Assembly (NCBI GenBank): GCA_019115825.1
Contig: DXCV01000056.1
Coordinates: 1-64,000 of the forward strand
Direction: 5' to 3'
From: Candidatus Bacteroides pullicola
GTDB lineage: Bacteria; Bacteroidota; Bacteroidia; Bacteroidales; Bacteroidaceae
Length of the DNA: 64,000 bases
Both the position numbers and the translations under genes were made by a program. The notes under the pieces were generated by a model. That model saw nothing but the letters and a program-made list of their open reading frames with translations, had not been told where the DNA came from and searched no databases. Below, piece by piece: positions 36,452 through 45,033 of this stretch. Positions within the stretch are counted from its first letter, which is position 1. Every line of letters begins with the position of its first letter.

Positions 36452-36483
36452 CAAAAATCGGCATTTATTCTTTTTACGCCAAA
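36452..36483 (-). promoter_or_regulatory. Candidate promoter of the small RNA
   Basis: -33 TTTG at 36483-36480, exact 20-bp spacer, -7 GATTTTTG (two mismatches to TAnnTTTG). Confidence 0.45.
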
Positions 36484-36532
36484 TTAACCAAAGAAAATTA
36501 ATCTTGCGTTAACACTAATTAAAGCAGCGAGG

Positions 36533-36847
36533 TCATTCTACGGTGACCGCCGTGCCTGCAGCGGTCACCATCAGCATGGATTCGCCGATGGTTTCATAGT
36601 CCAGGTCGATGCCTATCACGGCGTTGGCGCCCAACTGGCGGGCTTGTTCCTCCATCTCGTGCAAGGCGGTTTCCTTGGCTTCGCGCAATACTTTTTCGTA
36701 CGAGCCGCTTCGTCCGCCCACGATGTCGCGGATGCTGGCGAAGAAGTCACGGAAGATGTTGGCACCGATGATGGTCTCGCCCGACACGATGCCATAGTAG
36801 CGGGTGATGTGTTTGCCCTCGAGGGCATTGGTTGTAGTCAGTAACAT
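36533..36847 (-). CDS. YbjQ/UPF0145 family protein
   Basis: 104 aa cytosolic protein with the family hallmark [20 protein letters not shown], then [20 protein letters not shown] and the heptamer-forming [13 protein letters not shown]. The family is a small pentamer/decamer fold (sometimes called heavy-metal binding) with no settled function. An in-frame TTG at 36853 was set aside in favour of the ATG at 36847. Confidence 0.9.
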   Translation of the reverse strand: MLLTTTNALEGKHITRYYGIVSGETIIGANIFRDFFASIRDIVGGRSGSYEKVLREAKETALHEMEEQARQLGANAVIGIDLDYETIGESMLMVTAAGTAVTVE

Positions 36848-36942
36848 ACGCAATTCAGTTTATAGGGTTATGCTTTTACGTTATTAGTCGTGCGGGAGGG
36901 TCGGAAAGTTGCATCCGGTTCCTTAAAAAAGCATAATGTCCG

Positions 36943-37311
36943 TCATTTCATGAAGACGAAGTACACTGCCAGGATGAGGCAGATGAAGGCTGCCAGGTGA
37001 TTCCAATGCAACGCCTCGCCCTTGAAGAACAGCGTAGTGAACACGGTGAAGATGATGAGCGTGATGACCTCCTGGATGACCTTGAGCTGCATCAGCGAGA
37101 AGGGGCCGCCGTTGCCCGTGAAGCCGATGCGGTTGGCGGGAATCTGGCAGGAGTACTCGAAGAGCGCGATGCCCCACGAGAAGAGGATGATGGCAAACAG
37201 CGGCCAATGGGTGGTGATCTTCATCTCCTGCAACTTCAGGTGCCCGTACCAGGCGAACGTCATGAAGATGTTGGACACGATGAGCAATAGGATGGTGTAG
37301 AATGCTTTCAT
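36943..37311 (-). CDS. DUF486 family small membrane protein
   Basis: 122 aa with four hydrophobic helices (about residues 4-22, 37-53, 79-93, 106-120). It fits the DUF486 family, which resembles the small drug/metabolite transporter fold. Function unknown. It has its own -7 box and follows sufS-side genes in tandem orientation. The 89 bases before the stop (36854-36942) hold nothing obvious. Confidence 0.85.
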   Translation of the reverse strand: MKAFYTILLLIVSNIFMTFAWYGHLKLQEMKITTHWPLFAIILFSWGIALFEYSCQIPANRIGFTGNGGPFSLMQLKVIQEVITLIIFTVFTTLFFKGEALHWNHLAAFICLILAVYFVFMK

Positions 37312-37346
37312 ATCTGTGAGTTTTTTGTCTGTTCAGAAAATCGGGG

Positions 37347-37354
37347 CAAAGGTA
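37347..37354 (-). promoter_or_regulatory. -7 box of the DUF486 gene
   Basis: Minus-strand TACCTTTG, 35 bases before the ATG at 37311. Confidence 0.6.
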
Positions 37355-37366
37355 CGAAATAATCTT

Positions 37367-38581
37367 TTAGAACATCTTCCTCACCCTTTCAATCCCCGCC
37401 ACGAGCGCATCCACCTCTTCCCTCGTATTATACAGCCCGAACGAGGCGCGTACCGTTCCTTCGATGTCGAGGCGCGTCATCAGCGGCTGGGCACAGTGAT
37501 GGCCTGTGCGGACGGCGATGCCGAGGCGGTCCAGCAGGGTGCCCATGTCGAAGTGGTGGATATTGCCCACGAGGAAGGAGATGACCCCGCCGCGCTCCGG
37601 TGCCTCGCCGAAGATGCGCATGCCGGGGATTTCCTTCAGGCGGCGCAGGGCGTACTCCGTCAGTTCGTGTTCGTAGGCGGCGATGGCGTCCATGCCGAGG
37701 GAGGAGACGTAATCCAACGCCTTGGCCAGGCCGATGGTGCCGATATAGTCCGGCGTGCCCGCCTCGAACTTGAAGGGCAGTTCGTTGAAGGTGGTCCGCT
37801 CGAAGGAGACGTGCTGTATCATTTCGCCGCCGCCCTGATAAGGGGGAAGTTTGTCCAGCCAATCTTCCTTGCCGTAGAGCACGCCCACGCCGGTGGGGCC
37901 ATAGACCTTGTGGCCGGAGAAGACGTAGAAGTCGGCATCCAGCTCGCGCACGTCGACGGGCATGTGGGGGATGCTCTGTGCGCCGTCCACCAGCACGGGG
38001 ATGCCATGGGTGTGGGCGGTGCGGATCATCTCGCGGACGGGATTGACCGTGCCCAGCACGTTGCTGACGTGGGTGATGCTGACCAGTTTGGTTTTCGGGG
38101 AGAACAGTTTCTCATATTCATCCAACAAGAGGTTGCCTTCATCGTCCATAGGGATGACGCGGAGCACGATGCCGCGTTGCAAGGCTTGGAGTTGCCAGGG
38201 GACAATGTTGCTGTGGTGCTCCATCGTAGAGACGATGACCTCGTCGCCCGCCTGCATCTGCGAGGGGCAGAAGGTGGCAGCCAGCAGGTTGATGCTCTCC
38301 GTGGTGCCGCGGGTGAAGACAATTTCGTTCGTCGAGCGGGCGTTGATGAACTTGCGCACGGTCTCGCGGCTGGCCTCGTGCAGCTCCGTGGCCTGCTGGG
38401 AGAGGAAGTGCACGCCGCGGTGCACGTTGGCGTTGGTGTTGTAGTATTCGTTGGTGATGGCCTCCACCACTTGGCGGGGCTTCTGTGTGGTGGCGCCGTT
38501 GTCCAGGTAGACCAAGGGCTTGCCGTAGACGGTGCGGCCCAGGATGGGGAAGTCGGCGCGTATTTGTTGGATGTCGTACAT
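37367..38581 (-). CDS. sufS: Cysteine desulfurase SufS
   Basis: PLP enzyme of 404 aa that removes sulfur from cysteine for iron-sulfur cluster assembly; cytosolic. PLP Lys in SGHKVYGPTG and active-site Cys in RTGHHCAQPL, both present. The start MYDIQQIRADFPIL is the family start. It is the last SUF gene but sits 1.7 kb from sufD: an HxlR gene, a cupin gene and two tiny membrane genes come between. It has its own -7 box. Confidence 0.96.
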   Translation of the reverse strand: MYDIQQIRADFPILGRTVYGKPLVYLDNGATTQKPRQVVEAITNEYYNTNANVHRGVHFLSQQATELHEASRETVRKFINARSTNEIVFTRGTTESINLLAATFCPSQMQAGDEVIVSTMEHHSNIVPWQLQALQRGIVLRVIPMDDEGNLLLDEYEKLFSPKTKLVSITHVSNVLGTVNPVREMIRTAHTHGIPVLVDGAQSIPHMPVDVRELDADFYVFSGHKVYGPTGVGVLYGKEDWLDKLPPYQGGGEMIQHVSFERTTFNELPFKFEAGTPDYIGTIGLAKALDYVSSLGMDAIAAYEHELTEYALRRLKEIPGMRIFGEAPERGGVISFLVGNIHHFDMGTLLDRLGIAVRTGHHCAQPLMTRLDIEGTVRASFGLYNTREEVDALVAGIERVRKMF

Positions 38582-38610
38582 ATAGGGGTCTTTCTTTCTG
38601 ATTGTCTGCG

Positions 38611-38618
38611 CAAATATA
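38611..38618 (-). promoter_or_regulatory. -7 box of sufS
   Basis: Minus-strand TATATTTG, 29 bases before the ATG. It allows sufS to be expressed apart from sufBCD. Confidence 0.6.
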
Positions 38619-38652
38619 CGGCTTTCCCCCCAAACAACTTCTTTCCCCTGTG

Positions 38653-38799
38653 CAAAAACTTCCGTAAGCCGTTCAAAAAGTTCCCGAAGCTTGGAGTATT
38701 CTTTATCTCCAACCTAAAGATATATATTTCCAGGCTGGAGATGAAGTTTTCAAGCGGCTTCGGGAAGTTTTCAGGCGGGGAAGGCAGGTTTTTTCCACT
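38653..38799. repeat. Degenerate 21-bp tandem repeat region
   Basis: Seven 21-bp rows can be aligned from 38653 to about 38799; two rows with AAAAACTTCC/AAAAAGTTCC and two with GAAGTTTTCA show it best. TCTCCA and TGGAGA near 38707-38742 also form a small inverted pair. It lies between sufS and the HxlR gene, touching the last codons of HxlR. Confidence 0.6.
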
Positions 38800-39172
38800 A
38801 CTTCTGCTGTTGTTCGTAGGCACTTCGGTGTTTCAGTATGGACTGCATGTGGCTCTGCGCCCACTCCGTCAGTTGCAGGATGAGGGGGACGAGGCTTTGG
38901 CCGGTGGATGTGAGGGCATACTCCACGCGGGGCGGCACCTCGGGATAGACCTTGCGGCTCACCAGCCCGTCCGCCTCCAGCACCGATAGGGTGGAGGACA
39001 GCATCTTGGTGGAGATGTCGGGGATGAGCTTCCTGAGCTGGTTGAAGCGCGTGGTGCCGTTCTCGCTCAGCAGCAGGATGACCAGGAAGGCCCACTTGTT
39101 GCCAAAACGGGCCACCACGTTGCGGATGGGGCATATCTCGACGAGCGAATTTTTTTCGATGTTTTTTGCCAT
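38798..39172 (-). CDS. HxlR family transcriptional regulator
   Basis: 124 aa winged helix-turn-helix repressor/activator. The conserved start VEICPIRNVVARFGNKW carries Cys14, the position that senses oxidants in several HxlR/HypR/YodB proteins (family knowledge, not shown here). The HTH and wing run FNQLRKLIPDISTKMLSSTL and LVSRKVYPEVPPRVEYALT. It is divergent from the cupin gene with a shared control region, so it most likely regulates it and itself. Confidence 0.92.
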   Translation of the reverse strand: MAKNIEKNSLVEICPIRNVVARFGNKWAFLVILLLSENGTTRFNQLRKLIPDISTKMLSSTLSVLEADGLVSRKVYPEVPPRVEYALTSTGQSLVPLILQLTEWAQSHMQSILKHRSAYEQQQK

Positions 39173-39192
39173 GCTAATACACTGTTTCTCTA

Positions 39193-39266
39193 CAAAAGTA
39201 ACTTCCGGGTAACTTGGCTACTCGTGTGTAACTTCTTGTTTATGAATAAATAAGTTGATAATTTCG
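39193..39266. promoter_or_regulatory. Divergent promoters with GTAACTT repeats between hxlR and cupin genes
   Basis: Minus-strand -7 TACTTTTG (39200-39193) for hxlR, and a plus-strand pair TTG (39236-39238), 20-bp gap, TAATTTCG (39259-39266) for the cupin. GTAACTT occurs at 39198, 39209 and 39228, overlapping the first and flanking the second promoter: a likely operator. Confidence 0.55.
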
Positions 39267-39381
39267 CACCGTCAAACCAAGACTGGCGACCGCTGCAAAG
39301 ATAACACCCATTCGCGATACGGTGCAAGCATCGGCGGCAAATAAAAAGAATGATTAACCAATTCAACCAAACAACAGAAGT

Positions 39382-39831
39382 ATGAAACAAGTAGCAGCAG
39401 TGGCCGATGGCCGCAACTTCAGCGCCATCAGCGTAGGCAAATTGAGTGAACTGAATGAGTATGTATTGGAACTGGGTCCGGACGTGAAGATCCCCGGTAA
39501 GGTGTTCGGCGGCACGGCACTCCACGCCACGGGCGGAGATTTCTCCTTCCAAGTGTTCCAGCCGGGTACGGAGACTGGCTTCTTGCATACGCACAAGGTG
39601 CATGGGGAGCTGTACTTCTTCCTCGGCGGTCAGGGCGAGTTCCAGGTGGACGGAAAGATTATCCCCGTGGCCGAAGGTTCGGTGGTGCGGGTGGCTCCCG
39701 AGGGCGAGCGTTCGGTGCGCAACAATGGCACGGAGCCGCTCGTGATGCTGTGCGTGCAGTATCGCGGCAACACGTTCACCGAGGCCGACGCGACGGACGG
39801 CAACATTTTGCAGAAGCCGGTGAAGTGGTAA
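39382..39831 (+). CDS. Cupin domain protein
   Basis: 149 aa single-cupin protein. Metal-site motif with His and Glu in GTETGFLHTHKVHGELYFFL and a second cupin strand PVAEGSVVRVAPEGERS. Probably cytosolic; metal binding and dioxygenase or isomerase activity are possible, function unknown. It is divergent from the HxlR regulator, a common arrangement for stress- or quinone-responsive genes. Confidence 0.87.
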   Translation: MKQVAAVADGRNFSAISVGKLSELNEYVLELGPDVKIPGKVFGGTALHATGGDFSFQVFQPGTETGFLHTHKVHGELYFFLGGQGEFQVDGKIIPVAEGSVVRVAPEGERSVRNNGTEPLVMLCVQYRGNTFTEADATDGNILQKPVKW

Positions 39832-39849
39832 AAGACAAGAGAAAAGAGC

Positions 39850-39891
39850 AATTAAAAAGGAGGGCGCGGGATGGCGTCCTCCTTTTTAATT
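39850..39891. terminator. Bidirectional terminator between cupin and small membrane gene
   Basis: 14-bp stem AATTAAAAAGGAGG (39850-39863) with CCTCCTTTTTAATT (39878-39891). It serves the cupin on plus and the tiny gene pair on minus; its edge overlaps the stop of the 36-aa gene. Confidence 0.85.
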
Positions 39892-40000
39892 ATAACAAAT
39901 GATTTGTTCTTAACCACCTTTTCCCGCTAGGAGTAAGGAAGTAAACCAAGGCTATGGCGCAAGGAATACCTAAAAGTAAAAAACCGATAATTGCTCCCAT
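39890..40000 (-). CDS. Predicted 36-aa single-helix membrane protein
   Basis: Read from the ATG at 40000: one hydrophobic helix (IIGFLLLGIPCAIALVYFL) and a basic tail PSGKRWLRTNHLL ending in TAA. It starts two bases after the stop of the 61-aa gene and ends in the terminator stem, so the pair looks like a two-gene unit. Function unknown. It is below the usual length cut-off. Confidence 0.6.
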   Translation of the reverse strand: MGAIIGFLLLGIPCAIALVYFLTPSGKRWLRTNHLL

Positions 40001-40002
40001 AG

Positions 40003-40188
40003 TTATTCTTTCTTTTTATTCGTGAGTATAAGTCCTAATAGTAAAGCCAATAATGCAGACGTAAAGCCTAATCCATAGATTAACCATTTATTGTCTCCAA
40101 TATCTTTGAATAAAGAGGCAATAACTACACCTGTAAAGATGTATTTGGATATATCAATCAAATAATTGCCTAGCTTTTCTTTCCACAT
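40003..40188 (-). CDS. 61-aa two-helix membrane protein, DUF6722-like
   Basis: 61 aa with two hydrophobic helices (about residues 14-26 and 37-55) and a Lys-rich end. The layout (WKEKLGNYLIDISKYIFTGV) resembles small Bacteroidetes DUF6722-type proteins. A -7 box lies just upstream. Function unknown. Together with the 36-aa gene it is the local unit inserted among the SUF genes. Confidence 0.7.
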   Translation of the reverse strand: MWKEKLGNYLIDISKYIFTGVVIASLFKDIGDNKWLIYGLGFTSALLALLLGLILTNKKKE

Positions 40189-40207
40189 GTTTACTTATTT
40201 AGTCTTA

Positions 40208-40215
40208 CAAAGATA
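40208..40215 (-). promoter_or_regulatory. -7 box of the tiny membrane gene pair
   Basis: Minus-strand TATCTTTG, 19 bases before the ATG at 40188. Confidence 0.6.
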
Positions 40216-40257
40216 ATGATAATCCGTGTAATCTGTATAATTCGCGCCTAAAAATTC

Positions 40258-41580
40258 TTACCGACATCCGCCGCAGGTCCGGCACTTTCCCAGCTCCCCG
40301 CGGAAACGCTTCTCCACCAAGTGGTGCAGGCGGTCCTTCAGGGCATCGAGTCGGATGGTGTCCACCACCTCGTTGACGAAGGCAAACATCAGCAGCAGAC
40401 GTGCCTCGTGCAAGGGGATGCCGCGCTGGCGCATGTAGAACAGGGCCGCATCGTCCAGTTGACCGACGGTAGCACCGTGGCTGCACTTGACGTCGTCGGC
40501 GTAAATCTCCAGCTGGGGCTGGGTGTACATGCGGGCGTCGCGAGTGGCGCAGAGGTTGCGGTTGGTCTGGCGGGCATCGGTGTGCTGTGCGCCGGGCCGG
40601 ACAAGGACGAGGCCGGAGAAGGCACCCGTGGCGCGGTCGTCCAGCACATTCTTGAAGAGTTGGCGCGAGGTACACGAGGGGACGGCGTGCTCTACCACGG
40701 TGCGCGTATCCACGTGCTGGTTCTTGTCGGCGATGGCCATGCCACAGAGGTCCAGCGAGGCCTGTTCGCCGGCCAGCAGGACGCGGGTGGTGTTGCGGGT
40801 GGTGCCGTTGGTCAGGGTCATGCCATTCAGCAGGACGTTGCTGCCGGCTTCCTGGCGGACGTAGAGGTTGCTGAGGCGGGTGGTGCCGGTGTGTGTCTCC
40901 TCCAGTTCGTAGAGGTCGAACACGCTGTCGCGGCCCGCGAAGACTTCGATGACCTGCGTGGCGAGGAAGTTCACCTCGTCCATCGTGTGGTCGCACACCA
41001 GCAGGCGGGCTTGTGCGCCGTCTTCCAGGACGATGAGCATGCGGCGGTTGACCAGCAGGGGCACGTCGCTGCGCAGGATATTAATCAATTGGATGGGTTT
41101 CTCCACGATGACGCCCTTGGGCACGTAGAGCAGCACGCCGTCTTGGGCAAAGGCGGTGTTGAAGGCGGTCAGTCCGTCCTTGGACGTGTCGGCCAAGGTG
41201 CCGAGGTAGCGCTCCACCAGTTCGGGATGGTCGTGGAAGTTGCCCAGGATGACGCCGTCGGGCAGCGTCTTCTCCGTGTAGGACAGGGCATCGTTCACCA
41301 CGAAGAACAGGGAGGTGCTCATGTTGGGTACGTCGCACTTGAATACTTCGTAGGGGTTGACGGGGATGGGCAGCCGCTTGAGGTTTATGCCATAGTCCGG
41401 CTCGAAAGCTTTGGCCACGTCGGTGTACTTGCAGTCTTCCTGCCGGCGGGTGGGGAAGCCCAGCCGCTCGAAGTCGGCGAAGGCATTGGCGCGTAGACGG
41501 TTCAGCGGCTCGGTGCTGTGATTGCGCAGCAGAGCCTCCGCCTGGGCGTATAGGTCGATGTATTGTTGTTCGGGTCTCAT
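40258..41580 (-). CDS. sufD: Iron-sulfur scaffold protein SufD
   Basis: 440 aa, partner of SufB in the SufBC2D scaffold; cytosolic beta-helix protein. Recognisable stretches are QTNRNLCATRDARMYTQPQL and VKCSHGATVGQLDDAALFYM. The ATG at 41580 overlaps the sufC stop (ATGA). The end is a Cys-rich tail, KCRTCGGCR (C-x2-C-x2-C), unusual to my knowledge for SufD, though I cannot compare sequences here. Confidence 0.94.
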   Translation of the reverse strand: MRPEQQYIDLYAQAEALLRNHSTEPLNRLRANAFADFERLGFPTRRQEDCKYTDVAKAFEPDYGINLKRLPIPVNPYEVFKCDVPNMSTSLFFVVNDALSYTEKTLPDGVILGNFHDHPELVERYLGTLADTSKDGLTAFNTAFAQDGVLLYVPKGVIVEKPIQLINILRSDVPLLVNRRMLIVLEDGAQARLLVCDHTMDEVNFLATQVIEVFAGRDSVFDLYELEETHTGTTRLSNLYVRQEAGSNVLLNGMTLTNGTTRNTTRVLLAGEQASLDLCGMAIADKNQHVDTRTVVEHAVPSCTSRQLFKNVLDDRATGAFSGLVLVRPGAQHTDARQTNRNLCATRDARMYTQPQLEIYADDVKCSHGATVGQLDDAALFYMRQRGIPLHEARLLLMFAFVNEVVDTIRLDALKDRLHHLVEKRFRGELGKCRTCGGCR

Positions 41581-42329
41581 AAGTCTGCTTCCTTCTTTAT
41601 CCAGTCAAATCCCCGTTGCTCAATCTCCTGTGCCAGTTCCGGTCCGCCGGTCTTGACGATGCGGCCACCCAGGAGGACGTGTATCGTGTCCGGCTTCAGG
41701 TAGTCCAGCAGGCGTTGGTAGTGCGTGATGACCATGGCGGAAGTCTGCGGTGTGCGGAGCTTGTTGAAGCCCTCGGCCACGATGCGCAGGGCATCCACGT
41801 CCAAGCCGGAGTCCGTCTCGTCTAGGATGGCGAAGGTCGGCTCCAGCATGGCCATCTGGAAGATTTCGTTGCGCTTCTTCTCGCCTCCCGAGAATCCCTC
41901 GTTCACGGAGCGGTTGGCCAGCTTGCTGTCCAGCTCGACGATGGCCCGCTTCTCGCGCATCAGCTTGAGGAACTCCGAGGCACTGAGGGCAGGCTGGTGG
42001 CGGTACTTGCGCTGCTCGTTGACGGCGGTGCGCATGAAGTTCACCATCGACACGCCGGGGATTTCTACCGGGGTCTGGAAGGACAGGAACAGTCCCTCGT
42101 GTGCCCGGTCTTCGGGCGACATGGCCAGCAGATCCTTGCCGTTGAAAGTCACCGAGCCACGTGTCACTTCGTAGGCAGGATGGCCGACGAGGACATTGCT
42201 CAGCGTGCTTTTGCCCGCGCCGTTCTGTCCCATCAGGGCATGCACCTCGCCGTCGCGGATGGTGAGGTTGATGCCTTTCAATATCTCTTTGCCATTGATG
42301 CTGGCGTGCAGGTCTTTTATCTCTAACAT
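41577..42329 (-). CDS. sufC: Iron-sulfur assembly ATPase SufC
   Basis: 250 aa ABC-type ATPase driving the SufBCD scaffold; cytosolic. Walker A GQNGAGKST, signature FSGGEKKRNE (the SufC form), Walker B FAILDETDSGLDVDALR. A longer frame to 42461 was rejected because MLEIKDLHASI at 42329 is the family start and a -7 box lies 33 bases upstream. Its stop overlaps the sufD start. Confidence 0.96.
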   Translation of the reverse strand: MLEIKDLHASINGKEILKGINLTIRDGEVHALMGQNGAGKSTLSNVLVGHPAYEVTRGSVTFNGKDLLAMSPEDRAHEGLFLSFQTPVEIPGVSMVNFMRTAVNEQRKYRHQPALSASEFLKLMREKRAIVELDSKLANRSVNEGFSGGEKKRNEIFQMAMLEPTFAILDETDSGLDVDALRIVAEGFNKLRTPQTSAMVITHYQRLLDYLKPDTIHVLLGGRIVKTGGPELAQEIEQRGFDWIKKEADL

Positions 42330-42361
42330 AAGTATATATTGAATTTGTCGTTCGCAAGGCG

Positions 42362-42369
42362 CAAAGATA
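42362..42369 (-). promoter_or_regulatory. -7 box of sufCD
   Basis: Minus-strand TATCTTTG. It separates sufCD from sufB, which is 560 bases upstream. Confidence 0.6.
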
Positions 42370-42427
42370 CGAATTATTGCGGGTATTCCGAGATTAATGC
42401 CTAACTTTGTGCCATTCAAACCAATAT

Positions 42428-42688
42428 ATGGAGGAACAGACGATGGACGTAACCCTGTCAATGGAAAGCATCCTGCAAATGCTGCAACCGCTCAACTCGG
42501 ACAGCAAACGCTGGCTGGGAGAAAGGTTGATTGAAGAGAGCCACGAGGAGGAGCACCTCACGCCCTACACGATGGAAGAGATAAATGGCTGGATAGACGA
42601 CTTTGAGGCCGAACTGGAAGCCGGGGGACCCGGATATACTCTTGAAGAGTTTGACACTCAAATGCGCAAGGAGCACGGCTGGTTATGA
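42428..42688 (+). CDS. Putative type II antitoxin (orphan)
   Basis: 86 aa acidic protein: VTLSMESILQMLQPLNSDSK, then RWLGERLIEESHEEE and YTMEEINGWIDDFEAELEAG. This is the look of small Bacteroides antitoxins that precede RelE/ParE-type toxins. No toxin follows: the TGA overlaps an ATG (TGATG) that reads MKVI and stops. ATGs at 42428 or 42443 can both be the start. It lies on the strand opposite to sufBC. Confidence 0.6.
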   Translation: MEEQTMDVTLSMESILQMLQPLNSDSKRWLGERLIEESHEEEHLTPYTMEEINGWIDDFEAELEAGGPGYTLEEFDTQMRKEHGWL

Positions 42689-42702
42689 TGAAAGTAATAT
42701 AA
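42688..42702 (+). pseudogene. Vestigial toxin start (ATG AAA GTA ATA TAA)
   Basis: The ATG overlaps the antitoxin stop, as toxin starts do in such operons, and the first residues MKVI match the usual start MKVIW of RelE/ParE-like toxins. The frame stops after four codons. Repeat element B begins 29 bases later. Confidence 0.4.
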
Positions 42703-42731
42703 GGAGGAACTGACTATGAATGCAACCTTCT

Positions 42732-42808
42732 GTTACCTCGCCACTTCCTGCCCAATTCTTCGCCACTATTTCCCCACTCTCATGAATGGGACATGTAGTG
42801 GGGAAAAC
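42732..42808 (-). repeat. Hairpin plus 11-mer array element, copy B
   Basis: 11-bp units GTTACCTCGCC (42732), ACTTCCTGCCC (42743), AATTCTTCGCC (42754), ACTATTTCCCC (42765) and a hairpin with TCATGA at its centre (to 42808). It matches copies A (31554) and C (60075). A 71-codon reading frame from 42716 runs across it and is not believed to be a gene. The remaining bases to 42888 show nothing. Confidence 0.9.
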
Positions 42809-42888
42809 ACGAGGCGGGAGCATCTGCGGAACGAACTCGAGTTTCGCAAGCGTTCAACTTCATCCAAACGGGGAAGCAACAAACAAGT

Positions 42889-44345
<1,457 letters not shown>

Positions 44346-44349
<4 letters not shown>

Positions 44350-44852
44350 ACTTCAAATATATCTTGTTCCGCTACCTTGCGGGCGGCGGGGATGAACAAT
44401 TCTGCCAGTCCTTTCACTGATTCATATAACACGGAAGCGGACTTTTGGGTTCGGCTGATGAGGGCATTTTCCGTGTCAAAGTGGTCTACCATCACCAGCA
44501 ACAGACTGATGACCAGCGCATACTTGACCGCGCCCAACGCCGCTCCCAGCAGGCGGTTGAGCCATCCCAGCGAGACGGCTTCCATCAGCCGTGTCAGCAG
44601 CGAGGCCACCAGCAGAAACAGCAACGGCACCAGCAGCCAGATGGCCACGAAGGCCAATCCGCGGGCCAGCCCCACGCTGTCCGTCACTTGCGAGAACACC
44701 TCGTCGGCCACATGGACATACAGCGCCTTGGCCACCAGCAGTCCGGCTACTAGTCCCAGCAGCCCCGCCAACTGGCGAAGAAAGCCTTTCATGAAGCCCA
44801 GTACGGCGCCGATGCCGATGAGGACAAGCAGGATGATGTCGAGGGTGGTCAT
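44346..44852 (-). CDS. CvpA family membrane protein
   Basis: 168 aa with four hydrophobic helices (about residues 4-20, 28-44, 67-86, 105-122). It matches the CvpA/colicin V production family, inner membrane, whose role is still unclear. It is directly upstream of sufB with an ATGA overlap and downstream of infB, an arrangement I know from other Bacteroidales. It has its own -7 box. Confidence 0.87.
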
Positions 44853-44882
44853 ACTTACGCAATCTGTCTAAGTTTCAATCGG

Positions 44883-44890
44883 CAAAGATA
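44883..44890 (-). promoter_or_regulatory. -7 box of cvpA-sufB
   Basis: Minus-strand TATCTTTG, 30 bases before the ATG at 44852. Confidence 0.6.
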
Positions 44891-44957
44891 CATTGTTTTG
44901 CCTAATTATCCGCAGTTTCGGCCGGACTTTCTTCCTGCGTCGTGAGTACGTTCAGAA

Positions 44958-45001
44958 AGCAAGAGGGGGCGTGCCATCAAAAAAGCACGTCCCCTCTTGC
45001 T
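44958..45001 (-). terminator. Terminator after infB
   Basis: 17-bp stem with one mismatch, 44958-44974 with 44985-45001; TTTC follows on minus. It separates the infB operon from cvpA-sufB. The rest of 44891-45033 holds only the cvpA promoter side. Confidence 0.8.
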
Positions 45002-45033
45002 ATGTATTATGGTTTTGGAGAAATACTGCTCTT

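Noticed and set aside
36423-36500. Small plus-strand frame from the ATG at 36423 (MKKSNVSFDC)
   Set aside because: Very short, no conservation signal visible, runs against the proposed small RNA.
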